A model generated the notes under the pieces. The model had not been told where the DNA came from, made no database searches, and saw nothing but the letters and a program-made list of their open reading frames with translations. DNA of 64,000 nucleotides, taken from assembly GCF_018835585.1 (NCBI RefSeq), contig NZ_JAHGVE010000009.1, positions 120,991 through 184,990 of the forward strand, in the 5' to 3' direction. This stretch comes from Pelorhabdus rhamnosifermentans. GTDB lineage: Bacteria > Bacillota > Negativicutes > UMGS1260. The position numbers and the translations under genes were made by a program. Shown piece after piece: positions 33,471-43,385 of the stretch; position 1 is the first letter of the stretch; each line of letters starts with the position of its first letter.

Positions 33471-35957
33471 ATGAAAACATTACCCATTGATGATGTATTA
33501 GAAGAAATAAAGACTACCCTTCAATTACAATCCCGGTTGGTTCTTGTTGCTCCGCCTGGGGCAGGAAAAACAACAAGAGTTCCACTTGCTTTGTTAAACG
33601 AACCATGGCTGAGTGGAAAGCGTATGATTATGTTGGAGCCTCGGCGACTCGCCGCACGCAGGACTGCATCTTATATGGCATCCTTACTCAAGGAACCGGT
33701 TGGACATAATGTTGGTTATCGCGTCAAATTTGACACAAAAGTAGGACCGGCTACGCGGATTGAGGTAATTACAGAAGGTGTCTTTCTTCGCATGATTCAA
33801 CAAGATCCGGCATTGACCGGCGTGGGACTGGTGATTTTTGATGAGTTTCATGAGCGAAGTCTTGACGCTGATTTAGGTTTGGCACTATGTTATGAGTCTC
33901 AAAGCATTTTACGCGCTGATTTGCATATGCTAGTGATGTCAGCTACGCTTGCTGCCCAACCGATAGCAGACTTGCTCGGTCATGCGCCTGTCATTGTGAG
34001 TGAAGGGCAGCTGTTTCCTGTGGAAACGCGTTATCTTGAGCGACGGGCATCTGAGCGAGTGGAAGATCTCGTTACACTCGCTGTTAAGAAAACGTTGCAG
34101 CACGATAAGGGAGATGTTTTGGTATTTCTGCCTGGAGCCGGAGAAATTCATCGGGTGAAGCGAGCATTGGAAGCTTTTGAGCGCGATAATTCTCTTCACA
34201 TTCTGCCCTTGTATGGCAATTTGTCGCAACAGGAGCAAGATCGAGCTCTTGCTCCGACCAAACAACAGGGCGAACGAAAGGTCATCTTAGCTACTTCGAT
34301 CGCAGAAACAAGCTTGACAGTAGAAGGTGTCCACGTTGTGATTGATTGCGGTCTCATGCGCCAGCCGCGGTTTTCGCCGCGCACAGGTATGAGCCATTTG
34401 GATACGTTTCGTGTTTCGCGTGCTTCAGCTGATCAACGTCGCGGACGGGCGGGGCGATTAGGTCCAGGCATTTGTTATCGGTTATGGACGAAACAAGACG
34501 ATAGTCATTTGCTTCGTGAAACAGTGCCGGAAATTCTTGTTGCCGATCTTACGGGTTTGGTTCTTGAACTTGCCTTATGGGGTGTGAAAGATTCGGCGGA
34601 ACTTGTTTGGCTGAATCCTCCGCCTGCCGCCGCTATTCAACAAGCTCAAAAGTTGCTTACCGAGCTTGGCGCTTTAGACGTTTCTAACGGCATTACGCCG
34701 CATGGTAAACAAATGGCTGCAGCAGGAATTCATCCGCGTCTTGCTCATATGATTGTTAAGGCCAGAGAACTTGGTTGGGGCTTCTTAGCCTGTAAGTTAG
34801 CAGCTGTTCTTTTGGGGCGGGAGTTGTTTACTGCTAATGGGGCTGGTTCTGATGTTGATTTGCGGTGGCGCATTGAGGCCTTGCAGGGAAGACACCCTCA
34901 GGCAGTTAACATTATTGTTTGTCAACAAATAAAACAAGAGGCAGCTCTTTTAGAGCAAAAATTTGGTCTTGCCAAGGAAGAGCAATTTGATCTTTCTGTG
35001 TGTGGTTTGCTTTTGGCGTTTGCCTATCCTGATCGTATTGCTAAGCGGCGCAGTGATGGCAGATATTTGCTGCAAAATGGTCGAGGTGCCAGGTTAAGAG
35101 GGGATCAACTGTTTGGCCGAGAGTCTTATATTGTAGCGGCAGAACTTGCTGATACAGGGGTAGACAGTTTGATTTATTTAGCAGCACCGGTGTCTGAAGC
35201 GGAACTGTTTCAGTATTTTTCTGATCAGATGATTAAAGAGGAACTTGTGGAATGGGATGAAGTGTCGCAGTCTGTTCAAGCCCGCACATTGGAATGGTTT
35301 GGCGCTTTGCTGATGAAAGAACGTCCCTTATTGCATCCAGCTGCTGAACGTGTTCTTGAAGCTTTACTTAAGGGTATCCGGCAAATAGGATTGTCCATTT
35401 TACCCTGGACAAAGGGAGCACAGCAACTAAGGTTACGGTTGGCTTTCATGCATGCTTATGCCCTCAAGGATTGGCCGGATATGTCTGATGAAAATTTGCT
35501 TTTATCTCTTGAAGAGTGGCTTGCTCCCTATTTGATGGACTTGTCTCGACGCAGCGATTTACAACGGCTGAATCTGGTGGATATTTTAATGGCCCGGTTG
35601 ACGTGGCAACAGCAGAAGGAACTCAATGTTTGTGCGCCTACACATATGATTGTCTCAAGAGGACAGAAAATACCGATTGACTATTCTAATCCGAGAGTAC
35701 CTAGATTATCTGTTCGTCTGCAACAACTGTTTGGTCAACTAGAGACGCCCAAAATTATGCGTGGCAAAGTAGCGCTTACGATTGAATTGCTATCACCTGC
35801 TGGACGTCCCGTACAGATTACGCAAGATTTGTTGAACTTTTGGCAGACTACCTATTTCGCAGTCAAAAAGGATCTCATGGGCAGGTACCCAAAACATTAT
35901 TGGCCGGAAGATCCATTGACAGCTCTGCCTACCCATCGGGTTCGTCCCAAGACTTAA
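33471..35957 (+). CDS. hrpB: ATP-dependent helicase HrpB
   Basis: Encodes 828 residues, the normal length. It is a DEAH/RHA-type helicase with Walker A APPGAGKTTRVPL, the DEFHERSLDADLGLA box, SATL, and motif VI DQRRGRAGRLGPG, then helicase-associated and HrpB C-terminal domains. The cellular role of HrpB is poorly defined (RNA helicase). It follows sbcC closely. Confidence 0.93.
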   Translation: MKTLPIDDVLEEIKTTLQLQSRLVLVAPPGAGKTTRVPLALLNEPWLSGKRMIMLEPRRLAARRTASYMASLLKEPVGHNVGYRVKFDTKVGPATRIEVITEGVFLRMIQQDPALTGVGLVIFDEFHERSLDADLGLALCYESQSILRADLHMLVMSATLAAQPIADLLGHAPVIVSEGQLFPVETRYLERRASERVEDLVTLAVKKTLQHDKGDVLVFLPGAGEIHRVKRALEAFERDNSLHILPLYGNLSQQEQDRALAPTKQQGERKVILATSIAETSLTVEGVHVVIDCGLMRQPRFSPRTGMSHLDTFRVSRASADQRRGRAGRLGPGICYRLWTKQDDSHLLRETVPEILVADLTGLVLELALWGVKDSAELVWLNPPPAAAIQQAQKLLTELGALDVSNGITPHGKQMAAAGIHPRLAHMIVKARELGWGFLACKLAAVLLGRELFTANGAGSDVDLRWRIEALQGRHPQAVNIIVCQQIKQEAALLEQKFGLAKEEQFDLSVCGLLLAFAYPDRIAKRRSDGRYLLQNGRGARLRGDQLFGRESYIVAAELADTGVDSLIYLAAPVSEAELFQYFSDQMIKEELVEWDEVSQSVQARTLEWFGALLMKERPLLHPAAERVLEALLKGIRQIGLSILPWTKGAQQLRLRLAFMHAYALKDWPDMSDENLLLSLEEWLAPYLMDLSRRSDLQRLNLVDILMARLTWQQQKELNVCAPTHMIVSRGQKIPIDYSNPRVPRLSVRLQQLFGQLETPKIMRGKVALTIELLSPAGRPVQITQDLLNFWQTTYFAVKKDLMGRYPKHYWPEDPLTALPTHRVRPKT

Positions 35958-36003
35958 GCAAATGAATCTGATTCGAATATTTTTCTAGAGGGTGAACAAA
36001 GGG

Positions 36004-37473
36004 GTGAATCACAACTTGATGGATAGTACGATCAATGAGGCACAGTGTCTCATGCAAGCACTCCAGTCGGCAGGATTTGCGGCCTATCTTGTGGGCGGGG
36101 CTGTAAGGGACTTATTGCTTGGTCGTGTTCCTAAGGATTTTGACATTGCTACAGCCGCTCTGCCTGATCAAGTCATAGCCGTTTGTCGCAGTCGCGGCTG
36201 GAGCATTATTGATAAACTAGGAAAAAATTTTGGTGTTACAGCTGTTATTGTTAAAGGCGTAACCTTAGAGGTGGCGACTTTTCGCCGTGAATGTTACGGC
36301 GAAGATGCTCATCGTCCTGAACAGGTTTGGTATGGCACTTCGCTTAAAGAAGATTTAGCGCGGCGTGATTTTACAATCAATGCCATGGCCCTATCACTTC
36401 AAGGTGACATCATTGATCCCTTCGGGGGACAGCAGGATTTGGCGCGCCAGCTTATACGTACGGTAGGAAACCCTAAAGAACGGTTTCAAGAGGATGCGCT
36501 GAGGATGTTTCGCGCCTGCCGCTTTGCGGCCCAACTTGGTTTTATTGTAGATGAAGCCGCGCTTGTTGCTTTGTCTGAGTTTCATACGCGGGTGAGAGGA
36601 TTGGCACTAGAGCGTGTAAGAGATGAAATTTCGCTAACCTTAATTGCTGATCAGCCTGATGTTGGACTTGGGATACTTGTTCATGCAGGCTTGATTTTAG
36701 AAGAGTGCCGGATCAAGGTGCAAGGCGTTTATCACCCCGTTCCCCTTTTGTCTGAACTGGGTGACCTTGTAGATGTACCGCAAAATCCTGCTTATCATGT
36801 TCATGATGTTTGGCGGCATACACTAGCTGCTGTACAAGCTGTGCCGCCAAAACTTGTTTTGCGTTGGGCGGCGCTTCTTCATGATGTGGCTAAAGGACGG
36901 CAAGGTGTGCGGGGTCAAAATCAAGCGGGGCAGCCCACCGATCATGGTCATGATCGTCAGGGAGCTGTGCTTGCCGAAAAAATGTTAAAACGTCTGGATT
37001 TACCTGCTCGGTTTAGAACTCGTGTCGTTTGGCTGGTACTCAACCACATGCGGTTTCATATGAATTTTAACAGTGTATTAGATGGACAGGGTCTGACGAG
37101 TTTGAAACACTGGGTGAGGGAAGAAGCTCGTTCCGGCTTGTTTCGTACAGCAGAAGAAATGCATGAAGCTTTTGACCAATTAGCTGTTCTTTGTGCTGCT
37201 GATGCTAAGGCTACTGGAAGGCAGTTTGGTCATGAGCATGAACGTGAAAAATTTTTACTGATTCTTGCCGATATCTTACAATCTATGCCTGTTCATTCGC
37301 GTGAATTGCGACTTGTTGTTGACGATATTTTTCAAGAAGAAACTGAGCGAAGGCTTATTGGCCCATGTCTCAAAGGATTGCTATTACGTGTTCAAGATGG
37401 AATGCTTTCAAATGAACGTCAAGAGTTAACAGTAGCGGCACGAAAATGGTTAAAAAAACATAAGCAATTGTAA
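36004..37473 (+). CDS. cca: CCA tRNA nucleotidyltransferase / poly(A) polymerase family, with HD domain
   Basis: Encodes about 489 residues from GTG 36004 (AGAGGGTGA eight bases upstream; GTG 35992 is inside that site). The nucleotidyltransferase head has YLVGGAVRDLLLGRVPKDFDIAT and RRDFTINAMA. An HD domain (HDVWRHTLAAV, WAALLHDVAKG, DHGHDRQGA) follows, as in the class II enzymes with phosphohydrolase domain. It probably adds or repairs tRNA 3' CCA ends. A poly(A) polymerase role cannot be excluded. Confidence 0.9.
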   Translation: MNHNLMDSTINEAQCLMQALQSAGFAAYLVGGAVRDLLLGRVPKDFDIATAALPDQVIAVCRSRGWSIIDKLGKNFGVTAVIVKGVTLEVATFRRECYGEDAHRPEQVWYGTSLKEDLARRDFTINAMALSLQGDIIDPFGGQQDLARQLIRTVGNPKERFQEDALRMFRACRFAAQLGFIVDEAALVALSEFHTRVRGLALERVRDEISLTLIADQPDVGLGILVHAGLILEECRIKVQGVYHPVPLLSELGDLVDVPQNPAYHVHDVWRHTLAAVQAVPPKLVLRWAALLHDVAKGRQGVRGQNQAGQPTDHGHDRQGAVLAEKMLKRLDLPARFRTRVVWLVLNHMRFHMNFNSVLDGQGLTSLKHWVREEARSGLFRTAEEMHEAFDQLAVLCAADAKATGRQFGHEHEREKFLLILADILQSMPVHSRELRLVVDDIFQEETERRLIGPCLKGLLLRVQDGMLSNERQELTVAARKWLKKHKQL

Positions 37474-37496
37474 TTATTTTAGAAGGGACTAAGGAA

Positions 37497-38279
37497 ATGA
37501 TTAAATTAAGAAATTGGTTATGGTTTATTTGTTTTATCCTCATGATACAGCCCGTAGCGGCGGCAGCAGCTATTACGGCGCACTACGCAGTTGTTATGGA
37601 TGCTTCTACAGGAAAAGTTTTATATGAGAAAAATGCTCACGAGCGTGCCTATCCGGCAAGTACGACGAAAATCATGACGCTCATTACGGCATTAGAAGAA
37701 AGCGATATACATGATGACTTATTAGTCAGTGCTGAGGCGGCAAATACGGAAGGTTCTAGTCTCGATTTGAGGACTGGAGAAAAAATGAGAGAAATCGATA
37801 TGCTTTTTGGCATGATGCTTGTCTCAGGTAATGATGCAGCAGTAGCCATTGCTGAGCATATTTCAGGATCACCAGGGGATTTCGCAAAATTGATGACAGA
37901 GAAAGCTCACTTATTAGGGGCTACTGATACGCATTTTGCTAATCCTAATGGATTGCCTGATGACAATCACTATACAACAGCATATGATTTGGCTGTCATA
38001 GCGTCTCACGGCTATACTAATCCGTGGTTTCGCCGCATTATTCAGACGCGATCTTATTCAATGCCGGGTCATCAAGTTGAAAATACGAACAAACTTTTGA
38101 CCCAGTATGATGGAGCCAATGGCGTTAAAACGGGGTGGACAGAATCGGCGGGGCGTTGTTTAGTTGCGGGAGCCAAACGAAATGGAGTGCAACTCATTGC
38201 CGTGGTTTTAAATAGCGAGGATATATGGGGAGAAGCAGCGACGTTACTTGATGCTGGTTTTGATCAGTTAGGCAAGTAG
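37497..38279 (+). CDS. D-alanyl-D-alanine carboxypeptidase (DacF-like)
   Basis: Encodes 260 residues. A signal peptide (1 to about 24) precedes a serine carboxypeptidase domain with S55-T-T-K58 (SxxK), S110-G-N112 and K211-T-G213. It trims the terminal D-Ala of wall pentapeptides outside the membrane. The protein stops after the catalytic domain and lacks the C-terminal beta domain and membrane helix of PBP5, as in shorter clostridial relatives. It may act in spore cortex or vegetative wall. Confidence 0.92.
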   Translation: MIKLRNWLWFICFILMIQPVAAAAAITAHYAVVMDASTGKVLYEKNAHERAYPASTTKIMTLITALEESDIHDDLLVSAEAANTEGSSLDLRTGEKMREIDMLFGMMLVSGNDAAVAIAEHISGSPGDFAKLMTEKAHLLGATDTHFANPNGLPDDNHYTTAYDLAVIASHGYTNPWFRRIIQTRSYSMPGHQVENTNKLLTQYDGANGVKTGWTESAGRCLVAGAKRNGVQLIAVVLNSEDIWGEAATLLDAGFDQLGK

Positions 38280-38417
38280 TCGCATGTACAATGATTAGAT
38301 AAGCTGAATTTGATGAAATATTGCAGGTTCTTCGCTTGTTGTATAAAAACCCCCAGGATTTTTTTAGCGATATCGCGAAACATTGAGCAATGTAAGATGC
38401 AATTAAGGAGGCTTGTG

Positions 38418-38747
38418 ATGTATTCATTTAACATGCTTGAAAACGAGAAAATTCTTAAAAAAGACCTATGTAATTTGGCCATTGAGGGAACCGTTCTGAA
38501 TGGCGCTTTTTATTTGACAAATGAAAGGTTAGTTTTTGTTGGGTACTTGTTAGATCAAGCGCATAAGCATTTTACTGATCTATCGCTGGTTCATATTGAT
38601 GAAGTACGTCGTGAAAAAACATTTCGTTTCATTCCAAATGTTCTTATTATTCATAGTATACAAGATGTGGAATGGAAACTGACTCTTTCAGGTCGTGATG
38701 ACTGGTATGATGCGGTTCAGAAGCAACTTTCCGTAATCGAAAAATAA
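38418..38747 (+). CDS. Unknown small protein with GRAM/PH-like fold
   Basis: Encodes 109 residues from ATG 38418 (AAGGAGG upstream). The pattern of a short lead, then GTVLNGAFYLTNERLVFVGYL, strand repeats and a C-terminal helix (WYDAVQKQL) resembles bacterial GRAM/PH-like domains. No catalytic residues are seen. The function is unknown. It lies between dacF and ytxC. Confidence 0.65.
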   Translation: MYSFNMLENEKILKKDLCNLAIEGTVLNGAFYLTNERLVFVGYLLDQAHKHFTDLSLVHIDEVRREKTFRFIPNVLIIHSIQDVEWKLTLSGRDDWYDAVQKQLSVIEK

Positions 38748-38826
38748 CCTGTTAGAGGTTTGACGCCTATTTCGTATGCAATGCTAATGAAAGACATATA
38801 CTATTAGCACGAAGGGAGTGAAGGCG

Positions 38827-39738
38827 GTGAAACTTCTAACAATTGGGTTTAAGGATTGTGATGAGGAAAATGACAAGCTAAAGAAAAAAATGGAAGATCT
38901 TTGTGAAAGCTTAGGATATAGTGGATATGTTGTTGTTATAGAGGATGTAGTCAAGGGCAGTTACCGATTTATTGGCTATTATGTCAATGAAGGAGAGTTG
39001 TCCTTTCGCAATTATGAACAAGTTAAAGGGCAGATAAAAAAAATGGCAGTGAAGCTTTTGGCAGATCATGTTGTGCGTGTAGAAGAAAAAAGGTTAATTA
39101 AACGGATGATTGAACGGGAGTATGTTTATTTTAGTGACAAGGAACGACAGCAGGTTTTTGAAAGTGTCGTGAGTCGTTATGACCATGATGTTGCCAATTG
39201 TACAGAGTTTAATCTTCCCACGCGGCGACAATATATTGCTGAAAAAATGCTGGATTATTTGGAAAATTCCCATGACATTGTTTTAGAGGGATTCATTAAT
39301 TTTCGGTTGAAAGAATATCGGAAACATATGATGGAGGCTGTTGATAAGGCCGTAGATGATTTTATGATGGAACTGGAATACCAAGAATTTATCCGCGTGT
39401 TGCGTTATTTTGTCGATGTGCAGCAACCTAAAATGGAAGAAGTTCATGTGGTTATGATGGCGAGTGGCAATTTTAAAATTCTTGATTCGAAAGGTGAGGT
39501 GATTCGTAGTCGTTCCATTGAAAATGTGGATCGGGAAGGAATGAGTTATCAAGATCTTTTAATTAGCTCGCTCATTACGCTTGCACCCTATACGGTTATG
39601 CTGCATTTGATTCATCCAAGTATGTCTGAGGAGCTTATTATGACAATTAAAAGCGTCTTTGATGGTCGCGTGATTGTATGTGACGGTTGCGATCTGTGCC
39701 GCAACGTTTATGCCAATCAACTTCAGCCAAAGTCTTAA
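38827..39738 (+). CDS. ytxC: Putative sporulation protein YtxC
   Basis: Encodes 303 residues from GTG 38827 (AAGGGAGTGA upstream; GTG 38818 overlaps that site). The pattern matches the YtxC family of spore formers: helical middle (FNLPTRRQYIAEKML, GFINFRLKEYRKHM, AVDDFMMELEYQEFI) and C-terminal LHLIHPSMSEE with a CDGCDLC motif. As in Bacillus it stands directly upstream of thrS. The molecular function is unknown. Confidence 0.85.
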   Translation: MKLLTIGFKDCDEENDKLKKKMEDLCESLGYSGYVVVIEDVVKGSYRFIGYYVNEGELSFRNYEQVKGQIKKMAVKLLADHVVRVEEKRLIKRMIEREYVYFSDKERQQVFESVVSRYDHDVANCTEFNLPTRRQYIAEKMLDYLENSHDIVLEGFINFRLKEYRKHMMEAVDKAVDDFMMELEYQEFIRVLRYFVDVQQPKMEEVHVVMMASGNFKILDSKGEVIRSRSIENVDREGMSYQDLLISSLITLAPYTVMLHLIHPSMSEELIMTIKSVFDGRVIVCDGCDLCRNVYANQLQPKS

Positions 39739-39760
39739 TATAAAGTAAGATAGTTATACA

Positions 39761-39789
39761 TTGACTTTCGTGTTCATTCGTTTTATAAT
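39761..39789 (+). promoter_or_regulatory. Promoter of the thrS T-box transcript
   Basis: TTGACT (39761-39766), 17-base spacer, TATAAT (39784-39789). Confidence 0.88.
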
Positions 39790-39795
39790 TGAGAA

Positions 39796-40050
39796 CAAAT
39801 CCATAAACAAAAGTAATGCCGAGGATATGATAACAAACAAAGTAGCACCAGAGAATAGATGCCGTGGCTGTAAGCATTTTTGCTTTATGTTCGTTGTTAC
39901 CCCCTCGAAACTGCTTCTTGGAAATTTGAGTATAAGAAGCCGGAGTAATTTTCGTTACTAAATTATGAGCTACGTCCATTTTCTTGGCGTAATCAGGGTG
40001 GAACCACGGGTATTTAACTCTCGTCCCTATTGGGATTGAGGGTTTTTTAT
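39796..40050 (+). promoter_or_regulatory. T-box leader of thrS (specifier ACC, Thr)
   Basis: Stem I features (CAGAGAATAGATGCC, GGCTGTAAGC) lead to the specifier ACC at 39899-39901, a Thr codon. The T-box AGGGTGGAACCACGGG lies at 39994-40010. A terminator follows (ACTCTCGTCCC against GGGATTGAGGGT, then TTTTTT, 40016-40048). Uncharged tRNA-Thr would stabilise the antiterminator and allow thrS transcription. Confidence 0.95.
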
Positions 40051-40080
40051 TTTTTACTGTACTTTACAGGAGGAGTTAAA

Positions 40081-41994
40081 ATGGCAAAGATTGAGCTTAT
40101 TTTAAAAGATGGCAGTGTAAGGGAAGTGGAGTCAGGAACAAGCGTTCTTGCTGCAGCCCAGTCCATTAGCCGCAGTTTGGCTAAAGCAGCACTTGTTGCA
40201 AAACTGAATGGCACTTTTGTTGATTTGATGCACAATTTGACGGAAGGTGGAAAAATTGAGTTTTTTACTTTTGAAGATCAAGAAGGCAAGGACGCTCTGC
40301 GACATAGTGGTTCCCATTTGCTTGCTCAAGCTGTGAAACACTTGTTCTCTGATGTCAAGTTAGGCATTGGACCTGCTATTGCTAACGGATTTTACTATGA
40401 TTTTGACACAGAACATACCTTTACACCTGATGATCTTGTGAAAATTCAAACTGAAATGGAAAAAATCGTAAAACAAAATCTGCCTATTGAGCGTAGTGAT
40501 GTGAGTCGGAAAGAAGCTATTCAAGTATTTAAAGAACTTGGTGAGAACTATAAATTAGAACTTATTAATGATTTACCTGCTAATGCTCAGATTTCTATGT
40601 ATCGCCAAGGTGATTTTGTTGATCTTTGTGCAGGCCCTCATGTGCCTTCCACAGGACGGCTAAAAGCGATAAAATTGCAAAGTTTGGCTGGCGCTTACTG
40701 GCGCGGCGATGAAAAACGTAAAATGCTGCAACGTATTTATGGTACGGCCTTTGAGAAAAAAGCCGATTTAGATGCTTATCTGACCATGCTTGAAGAGGCA
40801 GCTAAACGAGATCACCGCAAACTAGGCCGTGAATTAGACCTATTTAGCATTCAAGAAGAAGGTCCTGGGTTTCCTTTCATTCATCCCAACGGAATGGTTA
40901 TTCGCAATGAACTCGAATCTTTCTGGCGGAAATTGCATATTGAATATGGTTATGAAGAAATCAAAACACCCATGATTTTGCATCAGTCACTTTGGCAGCA
41001 ATCGGGTCATTGGGATCATTACCGCGAAAACATGTATTTTACCAAAATTGATGGCGAGGACTATGCAGTAAAACCCATGAACTGTCCAGGCGGCATCTTA
41101 GTTTACCGTACGCAGCAGCATAGTTATCGTGACTTGCCACTGAGAACATGCGAATTGGGTCAGGTTCACCGTCATGAACTGTCAGGTACCTTACACGGCT
41201 TGATGCGTGTAAGAAGCTTTACGCAAGATGATGCTCATATTTTTATGCTACCGTCACAAATTAAAACAGAGATTCAAAAGGTTATTGACCTTTTTGATAC
41301 AGTTTATCGTGTCTTTGGATTGACTTACCATGCTGAACTGAGCACGCGTCCTGATGATGCTATGGGTTCAGACGAAGTTTGGGAGACAGCAACGAATGCG
41401 TTGCGTGAGGCACTGGAAGATCGCAAAATGACTTATAAAGTCAATGAAGGTGACGGCGCTTTCTATGGTCCTAAAATTGACTTCCATTTGACAGATTCCA
41501 TTGGTCGGACTTGGCAATGTGGTACGATTCAGCTGGATATGCTTATGCCGGAAAAATTTGATTTAACCTATATTGGCGAAGACGGTCAGAAACATCGTCC
41601 TGTGATGATTCATCGTGTTGTCTATGGCAGCTTAGAGCGGTTTATGGGGATTTTGATTGAACATTATGCTGGAGCTTTTCCTGTATGGCTGGCGCCTGTG
41701 CAAGTCAAGATTCTGCCTATTACGGATCGTCAGGCAGGTTATGCGGCTGAACTCGCGCAAAAAATGCGCAAAGAAGGTCTCCGCGTCACTGTTGATGATC
41801 GCAGTGAAAAAATCGGTTATAAGATTAGAGAAGCACAGCTGCACAAAGTTCCTTACATGCTTGTTGTAGGGGACAAGGAAATGGAGAGTGGCCTTGTTGC
41901 TGTCAGAAAACGTGGTGAAGGCGATATTGGCGCACAGGATGTAGCGACTTTTACAGCCTTGGTAAAACAGGAAATTGCTGAAAAAAAAGCATAG
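40081..41994 (+). CDS. thrS: Threonyl-tRNA synthetase
   Basis: Encodes 637 residues from ATG 40081 (AGGAGGAG upstream). The N-terminal TGS domain is followed by the editing domain (HSGSHLLAQAV, FVDLCAGPHVP), the class II core (MNCPGGILVY, GQVHRHELSGTLHGLMRVR) and the anticodon-binding domain. It charges tRNA-Thr and is controlled by the T-box upstream. Confidence 0.97.
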   Translation: MAKIELILKDGSVREVESGTSVLAAAQSISRSLAKAALVAKLNGTFVDLMHNLTEGGKIEFFTFEDQEGKDALRHSGSHLLAQAVKHLFSDVKLGIGPAIANGFYYDFDTEHTFTPDDLVKIQTEMEKIVKQNLPIERSDVSRKEAIQVFKELGENYKLELINDLPANAQISMYRQGDFVDLCAGPHVPSTGRLKAIKLQSLAGAYWRGDEKRKMLQRIYGTAFEKKADLDAYLTMLEEAAKRDHRKLGRELDLFSIQEEGPGFPFIHPNGMVIRNELESFWRKLHIEYGYEEIKTPMILHQSLWQQSGHWDHYRENMYFTKIDGEDYAVKPMNCPGGILVYRTQQHSYRDLPLRTCELGQVHRHELSGTLHGLMRVRSFTQDDAHIFMLPSQIKTEIQKVIDLFDTVYRVFGLTYHAELSTRPDDAMGSDEVWETATNALREALEDRKMTYKVNEGDGAFYGPKIDFHLTDSIGRTWQCGTIQLDMLMPEKFDLTYIGEDGQKHRPVMIHRVVYGSLERFMGILIEHYAGAFPVWLAPVQVKILPITDRQAGYAAELAQKMRKEGLRVTVDDRSEKIGYKIREAQLHKVPYMLVVGDKEMESGLVAVRKRGEGDIGAQDVATFTALVKQEIAEKKA

Positions 41995-42010
41995 AAGTCA
42001 AGAATAAATC

Positions 42011-42180
42011 TTGACAAAACAAAAAGTAAATGATAACATTAACAAGTCAATAAATGAATCGTTAAGCAGAAGCCATCCGCTTCTCACCTTACAACCTGTT
42101 GTTCGTAAGGTTTGCTAGTCAATACGAGAGTGTTACTATGCGGGTGGAAAATGCCACCCGCTTTTTTATATTGATTTGAA
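42011..42180 (+). promoter_or_regulatory. L20-type autoregulatory leader of infC-rpmI-rplT
   Basis: A promoter (TTGACA 42011-42016, 17 bases, TAACAT) is followed by the conserved AAGCAGAAGCCATCCGCTTC (42064-42083) and a hairpin ACCTTAC/GTAAGGT. A terminator follows (GCGGGTGG 42140-42147 with CCACCCGC 42154-42161, then seven T). CCATCCGC (42073-42080) can pair with GCGGGTGG, giving an antiterminator. In B. subtilis L20 binds such a leader and forces termination. Confidence 0.85.
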
Positions 42181-42194
42181 AGAGGTGAATGATA

Positions 42195-42713
42195 ATTAGC
42201 AAAGATAGTTTGAGGGTGAATGAGGAGATCCGTGTCAGGGAAGTACGGGTTGTCAGCGATACTGGTGAACAGCTTGGTATTATGCTCGCTCGAGAAGCTA
42301 TTCGATTAGCTGGTGAACAACAGCTTGATCTTGTGGAAGTGGCACCAACAGCTAAACCACCCGTTTGTCGTATTATGGATTTTGGAAAATTTAAATACGA
42401 ACAACAGAAACGGGACAAAGAAACAAAAAAGAAGCAAAAAATTGTTTCTTTGAAGGAAGTAAAACTTCGTCCCGGTATTGAAGACCATGATTTTGATGTC
42501 AAGCTAAAAAATGCGCAGCGCTTTTTAGCTGACGGAGATAAAGTGAAGGTAACGATCATGTTTCGCGGTCGTGAACTTTCGCATCCTGAGCTTGGTAGAC
42601 AGTTGCTTGTCAAAATGGCTGATATATTAAAAGAAACAGTCAATGTTGAGCGCGAACCAAAACTTGAGGGAAAAAATATGATTATGATTGTCGCTCCAAA
42701 GCAACATAATTAA
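42195..42713 (+). CDS. infC: Translation initiation factor IF-3
   Basis: Encodes 172 residues from a non-canonical ATT start at 42195 (ATT AGC AAA GAT), six bases after AGAGGTGA. The in-frame ATG at 42189 abuts that site with no spacing. B. subtilis infC uses an AUU start with the same following codons; AUU starts let IF-3 limit its own synthesis. Features: EVRVVSDTGEQLGIM, VAPTAKPPVCRIMDFGKFKYE, and the C-terminal ribosome-binding domain. First gene of infC-rpmI-rplT. Confidence 0.95.
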   Translation: MSKDSLRVNEEIRVREVRVVSDTGEQLGIMLAREAIRLAGEQQLDLVEVAPTAKPPVCRIMDFGKFKYEQQKRDKETKKKQKIVSLKEVKLRPGIEDHDFDVKLKNAQRFLADGDKVKVTIMFRGRELSHPELGRQLLVKMADILKETVNVEREPKLEGKNMIMIVAPKQHN

Positions 42714-42731
42714 TTAAGGGGGATTCTCGCT

Positions 42732-42929
42732 ATGCCTAAAATGAAAACACGTAGAAGTGCGGCCAAGCGGTTTAATATTACCGGAAGCGGTCAATTTAAA
42801 CGTTCTAAAGCATTTAAAAGTCACATCCTGGAGAAAAAATCTCCAGCCCGTAAACGTAATTTACGCAAAGCTACGCTTGTTAGCAAATCAGATTATGATC
42901 GCGTAGTAAAAATGTTGCCTTACGCATAA
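42732..42929 (+). CDS. rpmI: Ribosomal protein bL35
   Basis: Encodes 65 residues: [14 protein letters not shown], the [11 protein letters not shown] core and [15 protein letters not shown] are typical of bL35 of the large subunit. AAGGGGGA precedes the ATG. It lies between infC and rplT. Confidence 0.97.
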   Translation: MPKMKTRRSAAKRFNITGSGQFKRSKAFKSHILEKKSPARKRNLRKATLVSKSDYDRVVKMLPYA

Positions 42930-42956
42930 AATTTACATTGAAATGAGGGATCGCAC

Positions 42957-43310
42957 ATGCCAAGAGTAAAAAAAGGCGTGACTGCACATCGTCGTCATAA
43001 AAAGATTCTTAAGTTAGCGAAAGGCTATAGAGGATCGAAAAGTAAACTGTTTAAAAAGGCCAATGAAACGGTAATGAAAGCATTGTATTATGCTCGTCGT
43101 GACCGTCGTGCGAAAAAAGGGGAATTCCGTAGATTGTGGATCGCCCGTATTAATGCAGCTGCCCGCACACAAGGTATTTCTTACAGCCAGATGATTAATG
43201 GCCTCAAAAAGGCTGGTGTAGAAGTCAATCGTAAAATGCTTGCTGATATTGCTGTTAACGATATGACTGCTTTTGAACAGCTTGTTGTTACAGCCAAAGA
43301 AAATATCTAA
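42957..43310 (+). CDS. rplT: Ribosomal protein bL20
   Basis: Encodes 117 residues: [39 protein letters not shown] and the C-terminal [18 protein letters not shown]. It is a 50S assembly protein and the likely repressor that reads the leader ahead of infC. A terminator follows. Confidence 0.97.
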   Translation: MPRVKKGVTAHRRHKKILKLAKGYRGSKSKLFKKANETVMKALYYARRDRRAKKGEFRRLWIARINAAARTQGISYSQMINGLKKAGVEVNRKMLADIAVNDMTAFEQLVVTAKENI

Positions 43311-43335
43311 GCAAACAATATGTTGTTATCAAGAA

Positions 43336-43363
43336 AGGGTCTGCATAAGCAGATCCTTTTTTT
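43336..43363 (+). terminator. Terminator after rplT
   Basis: GGGTCTGC ATAA GCAGATCC followed by seven T. Confidence 0.9.
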
Positions 43364-43385
43364 CTAAGTATAGAAATTATAAGCT

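Noticed and set aside
40030..40080. Longer thrS frame starting in the terminator
   Set aside because: It would begin in the T-box terminator stem; AGGAGGAG directly precedes ATG 40081.
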